Source: Argyresthia goedartella (lineage: Eukaryota > Arthropoda > Insecta > Lepidoptera > Argyresthiidae). Taken from it: DNA of 64,000 bases. How positions within the stretch are numbered: position 1 is the first letter of the stretch; each line of letters opens with the position of its first letter. Positions 22,381 through 31,704 of this stretch are shown one piece after another. The stretch is from positions 34,358,201-34,422,200 of the forward strand of contig OX463810.1 in assembly GCA_949825045.1 (NCBI GenBank). Reading direction: 5' to 3'. The notes under the pieces are model-generated. The model was not told where the DNA came from and did not search any database. It worked only from the letters and a program-made list of their open reading frames with translations. The position numbers were made by a program, and so were the translations under genes.

Positions 22381-22595
22381 TTGAAGATATAACCTAAAAA
22401 GAGGATGCAAATCGTTCCACTTTGGACTGGAATTCTGCCACATGCTCTTGCATATAGAAGCACCGTCATCTGGATTCTGGATTAACAGAAACGTATTCTT
22501 ACGTAAAACATTATATATACATATATGTCGTAACAATATTGTAGAATTATATATCATCATGATATAGCCTATCATGGTTGAATTAGAAGTTTAAT

Positions 22596-23346
22596 TGAAC
22601 GAATAAATATTTTAGGGCAAAATACTGCGGTAGATTACGTGAAGACAAAAGGGGACGAGCGCAGCGAAGCCCGCGAATAGTCTTCGTGTTAGGTTGACAA
22701 TTAAAACAATCAAAATAATACAAATACATACCACATACAAATGCTTTTAAAAAGACATGTTTTCGTCCAAATTCAACCCTTTCTGATCATTTCATGAAAT
22801 AATTGACTAATTTTATAGTGAAATATTTGGCTATTTTATGATAAAGTCAATCCATGGTTGGCTATTTCATGAAATAATCAAATTCTATGATATAGCTACG
22901 ACACATACATTTATAACGTAAGTGAGAGAGAGATCCAATGCCACGCTGTGAAGGAAAAGACGTGACGTTATTTGTGGGTGTGTGTGTGTATGTGTGTGCT
23001 AAATAATAAAATAATAATAATAAATAATCTTGAATCATGAATTATCTTAGGCTTGTGTTTAAACGATTACCAAAAACGCACCTGTTCGAAATTAATTTAT
23101 AAATAATATAAATAATAAATAAATATAAATTCGAAATGACTGCCAGAATGGATAAATGTCCACTAAATTGTATTTGGATAAAAGATCACCAAACTTCTTT
23201 TTATGTTTTGTGTACTTAAGTTTATGTTTTAAGTATTTTTTGTTGTTCTTGCATGTTCAACCTAACACGAAGGATAAAGGGGGCTTCGCTTCGCTTACCC
23301 CCTTTACTCTTCACCTAAGCTACCGCAATATTTTACCCTGATATTT
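22596..23346. repeat. Pair of element X copies facing each other (possible single long-TIR element)
   Basis: The left copy reads AAATATTTTAGGGCAAAATA, CTGCGGTAGATTACGTGAAG, then AGTCTTCGTGTTAGGTTG. The right copy is its reverse: GTTCAACCTAACACGAAGGA, AAGGGGGCTTCGC, CTTCACCTAAGCTACCGCAA, TATTTTACCCTGATATTTT. The two halves bracket about 550 bases of AT-rich sequence. They may be ends of one foldback element or two separate insertions. The right end lies about 85 bases from the caveolin donor site. Confidence 0.6.
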
Positions 23347-23430
23347 TTTGCAACTTTTGGTGTTCATTTATCCATTTTGGGTAGGATAAAAATATTTTGG
23401 TGATCATTATATTTGTTGCCATTATCTTAC

Positions 23431-23508
23431 CTGCACATGCCCGTTTAAGTTATTTGGGTCGCGATCCTCATACGCGTCGCCCGCCGCCGAATCTGGCTTC
23501 GCTGCCAT
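23431..23508 (-). CDS. Caveolin, N-terminal coding exon (start codon to donor)
   Basis: From the ATG at 23508-23506 this exon gives 26 residues starting MAAKPDSAAGDAYE and ending in DRDPNNLNGHVQ. That last block is the conserved DRDPxxxNxHxxV segment found just before the caveolin signature motif. The donor is CAG followed by GTAAGAT, close to consensus. The ATG has G at -3 and +4, a good start context, and gives a length that fits invertebrate caveolins. The same frame stays open upstream to about 23815 (proline-rich, including EPPRPPELVVVEPPRRGE), so a longer N-terminus or a spliced 5' exon is possible; a pyrimidine-rich CAG acceptor-like site sits near 23656. The protein should be cytoplasmic at this end. 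Next exon: 4348-4169. Confidence 0.8.
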
Positions 23509-23820
23509 CTCGTCCCCCCAGGTCACCTCCCCTCGTCTCGGTGGCTCCACCACTACCAACTCTGGGGGTCGTGGTGGTTCCAGCAGGGTTAACTCGGCCG
23601 GTGCGGTGGATGGATACTGGATCTTAGAAGGCTGCGGGGTGGATTTGAGGGAGCAAGCGACACACTTCCTGGTGGTTGCTCGACAGTATTCGGGGATGGC
23701 GGAGCCTCCCGAACTTAGTTGCACTTCCTCGAATGCCACGGTTGGGTTTGGAGAAAAAGTTTCGGGGAGGTTTTGCTGATACAAGTTTCTGTATGCAACA
23801 ATTCGCTGGTGTTGTTATCA
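23509..23820 (-). other. Caveolin upstream region: open frame, either 5' UTR or N-terminal extension
   Basis: The caveolin frame continues without a stop for about 100 codons before the ATG, to TGA TGA TAA near 23820. No ATG occurs in it. The part nearest the exon is GC-rich and protein-like; the distal part looks less so. Transcript data would be needed to set the exon edge. Confidence 0.4.
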
Positions 23821-23959
23821 TCAGAATACTTGAGGTTCGAAAGCTGTGTTCCGGATAAAAAAGTGATTTTATTCTTTCGAATAAGAATTCCAGTGATGAG
23901 TCGTAATGTTATCGCATTAAGCAAAGCTCCTGAAGCGTGCCTCGCGGGAAAGCTTTCAG

Positions 23960-25090
23960 CGTAACTGGCGGAAACAAAAAGTTTCCCCCATAAAGCCCTT
24001 TAGCGGGGGCGCATGCGTTAAATAATAATGAAATGCTTTTGTAACCTTTAGGAACTAACAATTACTTAGTGCTCTCTTAGAATAAATAGTATAAGTGCCC
24101 GAATTTTGAAATGTGTGCACCCAGGTCTTGGAGATAAATGCGAAAACACGAGCTGCTAGGAGAATAGCTATTTACTAATTAAATGCGTAAAATAGCGAGT
24201 TATTAATGACTCTTGTATCCTGAACATCCTTTTGCCATTTCCTGGACATCTTTACGTTCCATTACTACATATTTTTATGTTTCAGCAACTCTACGAGTAC
24301 GTATATATTTCACAGAGCCATGGATATAATTTCTAAGACATGATGTCGGCAGTCGCAAATGTTAGAGCTTGACATTATAGACCCGCATTTAGTAGAACGG
24401 GTAGAACTAACTGGGGCGACATTTTACTAGGAGTTGAAATAAAAACGAATGACTCCAAAATACAAATGTTTATTATTTTCATTGCATAAACAATCTTACA
24501 ATAATAATATATGTATTATGTACATTTCGTTATAATTTATGTACACACTTACGGTACAGAATGGGATGAATTGAGTATATATTAGTGTTATACCTAAATT
24601 AGAACTCTTAAGTATAATTCCGTATTTAATGATTAATCAAATAAATTGAGCTTCTTTTTCATAATCCCTTATTCTAGAATATCAACTGTATTGTAATGTA
24701 TTGCACCAAAATTCGTAGGTATCAGCGGTAAAAGTAGCGGTAAGTAGGTAAATTATTCTTCTTAAAAAAGAACTAACTAAAGAAGGTACACATTCTGAAA
24801 TGATTGAAAGTTTGATGTGGGTAAACACCTCGTAAACTGTGCTCTGCCAAACAGTCTGAGAAAACGCTTGAAGGCACTACTCAAACAAGCCAATTAGACG
24901 CTCGGTTGGTACGAAGCCGCCTTCTGCGAGTAGTCGGCTTGGTCGAGTAGTATGGATATATTTTTGCTATCATATGGAATCCGGAAAAGTACTTTGGAAA
25001 ACTCAAATGGAGTTTCTAGAATTTGTTTAACTAATTAAAAGTCATGTTCTATGAAGTTTATAACCGCTTAGAAACCAAGGCTTTCTCACA
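23960..25090. other. Intergenic stretch between caveolin and the next gene
   Basis: AT-rich. A minus-strand AATAAA (reverse TTTATT near 24468-24473) could serve as a poly(A) signal for the doubtful exon at 25095. Otherwise nothing recognised. Confidence 0.3.
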
Positions 25091-25094
25091 TTTT

Positions 25095-25262
25095 TCACCT
25101 GTCGCATTTCCTCATATCGTCTGCTTTGTTCTTATAAAGGCTTTTTAGCTTTTGTACATAGTTTGACACATCGCTAGTTTGCGGTGTCGTAAGGCGCACC
25201 CATGAAATATAGTTGTCATACAAAATATGATTGATCGGGTCCTTAAAGGTTATCGGGGTTAG
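25095..25262 (-). CDS. Doubtful exon of an unrecognised protein
   Basis: The minus-strand frame DPINHILYDNYISWVRLTTP, then QTSDVSNYVQKLKSLYKNKA and DDMRKCDR with a TGA stop, has protein-like composition. An acceptor-like ACCTTTAAG precedes GACCCG; alternatively the frame opens at an ATG at 25292 with a hydrophobic start MFLCMCLF. A donor-like CAG followed by GTGAAA overlaps the stop. It could be a terminal exon with its 3' UTR running to about 24460, or chance. No family recognised. Confidence 0.25.
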   Translation of the reverse strand, partial: LTPITFKDPINHILYDNYISWVRLTTPQTSDVSNYVQKLKSLYKNKADDMRKCDR

Positions 25263-25888
25263 TGACCGAAATAAACACATACAAAGAAACATAATAATAT
25301 AGTGTATGAGGTGGGATTTTTAGAAACTGTATTGACTTGTTAACCTGTTATTTGAGTATGAAGGTAAGTAATATATAATGGTGTCTTTCAAGAATGGAAA
25401 ACGATGGTGTTTCCAAACTATAAATACGAATGGAGGTGTGTGGTATATTAATTAGGTGTAAGATATGTGGATGTATATTTTAATAGGTAGGTAGTTCAGT
25501 AAATATTTTTCTGTTCATTTTTAAATGACAAAATTTTCAATAAATCTACATTAAAGCTTCAGTGTTAAATAATGGAAGACGCTATTGCAATGTTAGTTCT
25601 TACATTAATATATCAATAAAATGTAAGTATTACGATATTTACAAAAATATGAGTTTTTGATATAAACCTCTATTTAAAGCATGCCTCGGAGTCAAAAATT
25701 AAAAAATACTAAGTTACAGTTTGAAAAGATATGAACTAACCCATATCATGAAGGTGTGTTTACATCAAGTCCCATTGACCTAATTGGAATGAATAGAGCA
25801 GAATTTGCGTGATTCATTGTTGAAACACACCCCGGATGTAAACCATAAATCAATTACTATAAAGCAGAGTTCACAAAAAAAGGTTACT

Positions 25889-25945
25889 AAGACCCTGTTT
25901 CACTTACCAGATATCAGTTATTTAAGGAAACTGAAGCAGGGTCTT
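25889..25945. repeat. Short inverted repeat
   Basis: AAGACCCTGTTTCA (25889-25902) pairs with TGAAGCAGGGTCTT (25932-25945) with one mismatch. It is like the ends of small lepidopteran MITEs. Confidence 0.5.
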
Positions 25946-26036
25946 GTAAAATTGTGATTTGGTGAAAATAAGATATTTTATTCTGCTTTACGACATCTGA
26001 GAGTAAATATCTACTTTTATAATGTCTAATACTGCT

Positions 26037-26249
26037 TTATTAAATTATTATTATCTGTGCAGTTACAAACAATATTTATAATTGATATAGATACCTATCG
26101 TTGACTCATAAAAATAAAACACTTTTATACAAATAAGTTATTACATCAAAAAGCAAATATTTATAACGTGTAATAATCGAATGTTGCCGCTGCTGAGATG
26201 AGACACGACTATACTCATCGGCGGTTGGTGCGTAAATGAAAATATGACA
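26037..26249 (-). other. Probable 3' UTR of the coiled-coil gene
   Basis: An AATAAA hexamer on the minus strand (26042-26037) lies 208 bases after the TGA stop at 26252-26250. The region has no repeats that I recognise. Confidence 0.45.
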
Positions 26250-26343
26250 TCAATGAGTCGCGACGGCTGCGCGCGCAGGACCGGAAGGGCGTAGAGTCGG
26301 CACTATGGCGGGCTCTTCCGGTTCCTCTTTGGTCTTGTCTCTG
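26250..26343 (-). CDS. Unnamed coiled-coil gene, last exon
   Basis: Entered in phase 2, the exon completes a codon and gives RDKTKEEPEEPAIVPTLRPS followed by GPARAAVATH and TGA. The acceptor is a NAGNAG pair, ACCAG-CAG-AGACAAG; using the second AG drops one serine and keeps the frame. The upstream exon D ends with AG, so both choices fit (AGC or AGA). Composition is Glu/Lys/Pro/Ala-rich without a domain. GC content is well above the flanks. The exon was chosen because splice site, phase and coding character all agree. Confidence 0.72.
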
Positions 26344-26796
26344 CTGGTGTCATAAATTAAAAGTTTTATTTAAGATACTATTACGTACAATGTCATAATA
26401 TAATGGCAATTCGGATGAAATTCCACCTCTATTGCAGGTGGACGATCAGTACCTCGATTCGGTAACTCTCGACATAACCCTAATTCTTCCGAATTCTAAT
26501 TTCAATCTCTTTAATGACAGCTCCTGTCAAATATTCGCGTTGCGATTGGACAGAATTTGGCGTTGGCAAACAGTGTAGGGAGCAGGAATAATTACATGTC
26601 GAAAAAGAATTCGAAAAAAATAAAAGTGTCAGTGACTCTTATGTACAATGACATAAGGTTTATTTTATCTGAACTCGAACACTTTTTCACTCTGGTAATT
26701 ATTCCTGCTTGAACCACAGCTTTCAACACATCAATCTGAAAATTATCGGGGTTGACTTCACAGATTCAGAATAGAGCTACTAATTAGCACGATAAC

Positions 26797-27078
26797 CTAC
26801 ATCAATGACTCCTATGCCCGCCTTTGCTCCCGCTAGGTGGCGCTGGCGTAGTTGGCGGCAAAGAGTTTCATTCATCTGAGGTTAGGTTCAAAATCACGTC
26901 ACGTTATCTATCAAATACTCAAATGTCAAGTCACTGGCAAAATAAACCTCAAATGAGGTTAGGATACCATATGTTATAAGAAAAAGCAAATAGAATTTCG
27001 GTTTTGACAGATAGACTGCCTCCAACTACACCGGCGCCATCTGCAATGCGCTTTTCAGATGTTGGCACCTAATCTGAA
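26797..27078 (+). repeat. Dispersed repeat R, copy 1
   Basis: ATGCCCGCCTTTGCTCCCGC, TAGGTGGCGCTGGCG, AAAGAGTTTCATTCATCTGA, GTTAGGTTCAAAATCACGTC, then GCGCCATCTGCAATGCG. The same order, reversed, lies at 37790-38065. Non-coding. Confidence 0.65.
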
Positions 27079-28317
27079 ATGTCATTGGGCATAAACTACT
27101 AATAATGTAAAAAATCGCCCTCTTTCCAGGTTGAACAATCACCAAACTAGGTACTAATGAATTAATTATAACTACAAAGCTATTAGCTATTATACTGCGC
27201 GCATTCTCAAGCTTTTTGACGTCATCCAGAGAGCATATATAGACGCCGTAAGCATCCCAATATGTATGCGAACCAACCGTGTATTTTTTTAATATCAAAA
27301 ACGTATGTGAGTTAGAAAAGTAACAGCAAAATCACTCTTATCTATGATTCATAACAACGACTGAGCAATGGTTCAGAATACTTATCGTAAGATAAGCGAA
27401 GTAGGCTGCTTATTGGCTGCTTCTACCTGTCGAACAATAGACGTAAGACAGAACAGAACAGAAGCAATAAAAAAATACGATGCAGATAGAATTATACGCC
27501 AACATTCTATGTTAGGACACTCCGACAGTGGCAAGGGGCGTTGGCAGCGGGCGGGGGATGAGGAATCGAGACGTTACTACCCGAGCTCGGCAGAAGGAGA
27601 GTTTTTTCGAGCAGATTTTTGCACGCTGTGTCATAGCTCGTTTGGAACTGATTCTATTGCAATTACAATTCAAACGCTGCCCTATATCCACCGCTGCAGA
27701 TAATGATGTGGCCGTTAATTGTATTTTGGGCACGAGCACAGCGACAGTCAAGCAATAGAACTGTGTGTAAGAAATAAATAATTGAATCAAGTTTCTGATA
27801 TGCATACGCGCGATATATTAACTTTTTGGGCTAAAGCGACTAAAACAACCCTTTTTCCTAGGCAGAGGCTAAAGAGAATTCTAACTAAAAGCCGGTTACA
27901 AGCACTCACCTGGTGTAGCAAGGGCGCAATGCGGTTAGTTGTTAGGACTAGGGCTTTAGCTCGCAAACCAATACTACTTCACATCACCACCTTGAGGAGA
28001 AATAAACGGTTAATAATCATAATTTAGGCAACCGGGTTTATCGAACACTCGGGAAAATCTAGAAATGCATTACTATTTTAGAGAACCATTTAGAAAAATA
28101 CCTAAATTTTATAGGTAACTTCTTCGTAAAGTAGATTCTAAATAGGAAATCGGAGTATCAGTATAAATAAACTAAAAGAACTTCTAGAAGCTTAACAGAC
28201 AGTGACTTGGTTCTGGAGAATTTAAAGTGACAAGACATTTGATTGTTATCATGCGATATTTTTATCTTTTTAGTGAAGGAACAATCGCACTCCTAATATC
28301 AGGACTTCAAGAACTAC
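27079..28317. other. Intron of the coiled-coil gene, unassigned sequence
   Basis: A minus-strand CACCAG followed by GTGAGTG near 27905 is a strong donor-like site, but no exon with the right phase precedes it, and exon D joins exon E directly in phase. A frame with LIPRPLPTPLATVGVS near 27520-27590 is probably repeat-derived. Confidence 0.3.
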
Positions 28318-28492
28318 CTGATCTTAATCGGCTGCCTCAGCGACAGCTCGCTTCCGGACGTGGAGGGCGACCGAGGGGCGGTGAGCAAACGTGGGGGGCG
28401 CGGCGTGCGGGGGGACCGCGCCACCCCACGGGCGAACTCGAGGCGATAGTTGTCGGAGCGAGGCGAGCCGGTGAAGGCTTCTACCTCATTGG
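28318..28492 (-). CDS. Unnamed coiled-coil gene, exon D
   Basis: After a strong acceptor (CGTCTCTTTCCAG) the exon takes two bases to finish a codon begun in the previous exon. It reads NEVEAFTGSPRSDNYRLEFA, then RGVARSPRTPRPPRLLTAPR and SPSTSGSELSLRQPIKI, ending in AG before GTAGTT. This is a Ser/Pro/Arg-rich, probably disordered segment with repeated SPR/SPRTPR motifs, possible proline-directed phosphorylation sites. It is strongly GC-rich against AT-rich introns. Length 175 bases; phase 1 in, phase 2 out. Confidence 0.82.
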
Positions 28493-28559
28493 CTGGAAAG
28501 AGACGAAAGAAGTTAAGTTAGAGATTAGACGTTAACTCTTTTCTTGGTACAGACGAGAG

Positions 28560-29330
28560 GTTGAGCGGATTACAAGAACGTGATCAAAGCCACTTAAAAC
28601 CACATCTAAATGAAATCCTAAATCGACGCACAATTTATGTGATAGAGTTTGTTAGGGTAAGCAAAAGGTGTTTTGAGCGGCTATTAGCTGATAGAAGAGG
28701 AGTGGTATCATTACACAGCAGAAATGTCGTCAGTTACATTGTTATTAGTGGGCAAATGCCAATATTATACCGCCTCTACTGTAACAATTACTTATACCTT
28801 CTTGTTACAAGCAAGGTGACGTAAACATTGTTTACAGCACTGTAAAATGTTATGTGAAACGATTGCTATACCACGTTATAGTCAGCGCTGTATCTGTTTG
28901 ACCTGGTTATATGGCCTGGTATACAAGGTCGCCAAAGTGGTATGGTTTATAATAATGTTGATAGAGCATTCACAGTGCTAATGTATTTCCGGTAGCGCCT
29001 TTCCTGTCTTATTTATGGTGGATCTGATACGAATTTGTAAGCAAAGCGGTAGATAGATAGAGCGATGTGTTATAGATTCATGGATGGTTATGCTCATGAC
29101 ATTTTTATTTGACGGAAGAAATGGTCACAAAACATTTTTTGGATCTTCTATACTATACTATTTTCTTTTTCTTGCTGTACCACGCAATCAGCGATCGTGT
29201 TGACCACCCATATTTTGAGTTTTTTTGCGTCCACCATCATTATTGTTACCTTTGGGCCCGGTTACACAACTTTGAGCAGTACTCAAAGTTTGATGTCGCC
29301 CAAAGGCATAATGTTACTTTCATAGTGTCA
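28560..29330. other. Intron sequence, nothing assigned
   Basis: Open stretches occur but have no recognised similarity. The long open frame reading into LINE copy C starts here (29109) and is probably fortuitous before 29339. Confidence 0.3.
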
Positions 29331-29338
29331 TGTCCTAT

Positions 29339-30535
29339 GGACATTGTCAAAAAGTTTAAATTACTTAACTTAAAAAATACGGAAGACCTGTGGGGTATAT
29401 CAGTCAAAGTCATTGGTTCAGTAATTCTAGTTATAGCCCCACACTTAGCTTATATATTCAATAAATGTGTTGACGATGGGGCTTTCCCAGACCTCATGAA
29501 ACACAGTAAACTGATACCTCTGTTCAAGTCGGGAGATAAGGGTGATCCTTCAAATTTCAGACCAATATCTGTTCTTCCAACACTAAGTAAAATATTTGAA
29601 AAGATTATACTCAATCAAATTCTCTCACACTCGCTCCCACACTTCAACCGTATAAAACAACTCCACGCCAAACAATACGGTTTCACTAGGGGTAAATCGA
29701 CTACAGATGCCGGTATTACCCTTATATCTCATATTTATTCTGCATGGGAGGCCGCACAGGATGCTATCGGAGTTTTTTGCGCTCTGTCGAAGGCATTTGA
29801 TTGTGTTGATCATAATACGCTTATAATTAAATTAAATCATTACGGAGTTAGAAATAAAGCGGATCTACTAAGATCATACCTAAGCAATAGAATTCAAAAG
29901 GCAGAAGTAAACGGCGTTAAATCTGATGGATCGGGTGTAAAAATTGGCGTTCCACAAGGTTCCATGGAGAAATTAACTGACATAGTGTTGTTTGCTGATG
30001 ATACTTCGATGGTCTTCGAAATTGAAAGACAAAAAGGAGATTTTGATGATGTTCATGGTGTATTGTCTTTAACCTTGAATTGGTTCACAGTTAATAATTT
30101 ATTGTTAAACGCTAAACCAAATGTATCAAATTCTCACTTCCAAATGTCAGGCAAGTTGAGACCAGTTTAGTGTTAGACAACAGCACGTTAGAATTAGTAA
30201 ATGTTCGAGATTACTTAAATGTCAGGACTGTATGGGGTTAATCTAGTTCAACACAGACCTCGCTGTTAATAATTTTGTAATTATTTATTATTGCCTGCTT
30301 ATTAAATAAAATAAAACATAATTGTATTAGTTAAGCACAACCTATTTTTAAAAGAGATCTAAAAATCAATCTGTGGGAGTTTCTACGCCCTTCTTCTCCC
30401 ACAGTGGTCCAATGTAGAGAAGAGGCAAAAAATGACGTTTGATAAGTATATGTAAATATCTACAGTAATAAAGTACTTTGACTTTGACTTTGACTTTGAC
30501 TTTGACTTTAACTTTGACTTTGACTTTATCTTGGT
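29339..30535 (+). mobile_element. LINE family alpha, copy C: RT with two deletions, 3' UTR and tail
   Basis: Begins at the RT entry DIVKKFKLLNLKNTEDLWG and continues uninterrupted through KLIPLFKSGDKGDPSNFRPI, KQYGFTRGKSTTDAG, AIGVFCALSKAFDCVDHNT and VKIGVPQGS. The motif ILGPxLFxxYIND after GVPQGS is deleted (about 50 bases), and the frame resumes at EKLTDIVLFADDTSMVFEIE, so the catalytic FADD box is kept. The SKAF Asp is also present, but CALS replaces CDLS. After LELVN it jumps straight to VRDYLNVRTVWG, a deletion of 580 bases relative to copy B. The 3' UTR has the 9-bp stem at 30371-30379 and 30396-30404. It ends in a (TGACTT)n run at 30474-30532. It sits in the intron between exons D and C of the coiled-coil gene, opposite in orientation. 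Confidence 0.9.
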
Positions 30536-30574
30536 TGTAGGGGAAAGCATCGCACATTCAAACTATTTTTATTT

Positions 30575-30886
30575 TTAGATTCGCGAAGGTTAGCAATTCT
30601 TTCAAGGGTCAGTGCATTCTCTACTACAATAAGATACCCCTGGAATTTTTGAAATTGCCATTTGAGAAATTTAAACAGCAGGTTAAAGCGACTGTCGAAA
30701 AAGGGATATTACAATGTTCAAGATTACTTATATGACGGGACTGTATGGGGTTAATCTACCTCAACACATACCTTGCTATTAATAATTTTGTAATAATTTA
30801 TTCCTGCTTATTAATTATAATAATTAATATTGTAATATTTGTATTAGTTGAGCACTACCAATATTAAAATACTAAACATCAATCTG
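30575..30886 (+). mobile_element. LINE family alpha, copy D: C-terminal end and 3' UTR start
   Basis: AKVSNSFKG-like reading (GCGAAGGTTAGCAATTCTTT), then YYNKIPLEFLKLPFEKF, a frameshift, and the UTR from ATGGGGTTAATCTACCTC to TCAATCTGTGG, where it stops six bases into the hairpin. It lacks the 3' end, unlike an ordinary 5'-truncated LINE. Confidence 0.75.
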
Positions 30887-31083
30887 TGGTTTTAGCGGGC
30901 GATGACTTACTCATTGGTTGTTGGTTGTTTGTTCTATTTTGAGCAGTTACAGTATAGACAGCTGTGTATCTGTGTGTTTGCATATGTATTACAGTATCTC
31001 CCAAACGATTGGTCCGATTTGATCTAATCTTCTCCCCATTAGACGGTAATCAATTTAATTGTCAGTAGTCACAAAAAATGTAC

Positions 31084-31231
31084 CATTGTAGAGAGCGGGC
31101 GTGGCGATCGGCATCCTCGCGCAGGCCTGCGGGTGCGCGTGCGCCTGCGACGGCGCGCGCCCCCAGTCGCGGTACTGCCGCGCGCCGCCGCAGCCGCCCA
31201 CGCGCCACTCCGACAGCTCCACGCAGCGGAC
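31084..31231 (-). CDS. Unnamed coiled-coil gene, exon C
   Basis: The acceptor GTTGTTGTTGTTCCCAG precedes GTCCGCTGC. The exon reads VRCVELSEWRVGGCGGARQY, then RDWGRAPSQAHAHPQACARM and PIATPALYN, ending with one base before GTACAT. It is very GC-rich with Arg, Ala and Gly runs; three cysteines are spread without a zinc-finger spacing. Phase 0 in and phase 1 out, fitting exon D, whose first two bases complete an alanine codon. No domain recognised. The donor GTACATTTT is weaker than the others, so the exact end could differ by a few bases. Confidence 0.78.
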
Positions 31232-31249
31232 CTGGGAACAACAACAACA

Positions 31250-31290
31250 TTGCGTCACATCTGTTCTCATACGGGGTGGCTGAGGCACAA
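31250..31290 (-). repeat. SINE-2 tail scrap
   Basis: GTTCTCATACGGGGTGGCTG followed by AGGCACAATTCTGCCCACAT is the reversed end of SINE-2. It lies about 20 bases upstream of exon C's acceptor. Confidence 0.5.
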
Positions 31291-31477
31291 TTCTGCCCAC
31301 ATTTTAGAGAAAATCTCGTGTCCCTGTCGACCTCTGGGTGAATCTGATGATACGTAGTACCTAACAGAGCTGTGATTATTCTAACATGAACCTTTATAGA
31401 TAAATCTATAGAACTTCATACAGTTTATAGCAGTGTGGACAAAGTAAGCAATATACATGTAGCAAGTAATAACGTAC

Positions 31478-31624
31478 AGGGGTAGTACTTTTACTCCGGC
31501 CGCTGGTTTCTGAAGAGGCGTTGGAGTGTCTCGACTTCCCCTCCTTCCCCTCCCTGCCCTCCCGCGACACCCGCTCGGGCGCCGGGGACTCCCGGTAGGG
31601 GGAGCCGTCTGGGTCGTCTCGGAG
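31478..31624 (-). CDS. Unnamed coiled-coil gene, exon B2
   Basis: The acceptor TTTTTCTTCAACAG is strong. The 49 codons read LRDDPDGSPYRESPAPERVS, then REGREGKEGKSRHSNASSET and SGRSKSTTP, and end before GTACGT. It is a charged, Ser/Arg/Glu-rich segment with the imperfect repeat REGREGKEGK. Phase 0 in and out; it joins exon B (ending MPVNQAK) and exon C. The other frames contain long proline runs, but only this one is bounded by splice sites of matching phase. Confidence 0.82.
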
Positions 31625-31704
31625 CTGTTGAAGAAAAACAATGGGCAGTATTTAATGATATGACCGTAAAACCAGTTTTTGATTGAAAAAAAAAAAGATT
31701 TTGC

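Larger units (their letters stand above)
4349..23430 (-). other. 19.1-kb caveolin intron, filled with transposable elements
   Basis: The donor is CAG followed by GTAAGAT (23430 inward) and the acceptor is TTACCTCCCCCAG ending at 4349. Both flanking exons are phase 0. Inside are LINE, mariner, RTE-like, DIRS-like, SINE, MITE and foldback pieces listed separately; no other host exon was recognised. Confidence 0.75.

Noticed and set aside
27880..27930. Exon ending at CACCAG followed by GTGAGTG on the minus strand
   Set aside because: The preceding sequence has stops in the needed phase, and exons D and E already join in phase.
29109..29338. N-terminal extension of LINE copy C's open frame
   Set aside because: The sequence before DIVKK has no LINE motif and differs from copy A there; the open frame is chance.
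30474..30557. Lys-Val repeat protein on the minus strand
   Set aside because: It is the (TGACTT)n tail of LINE copy C read backwards.
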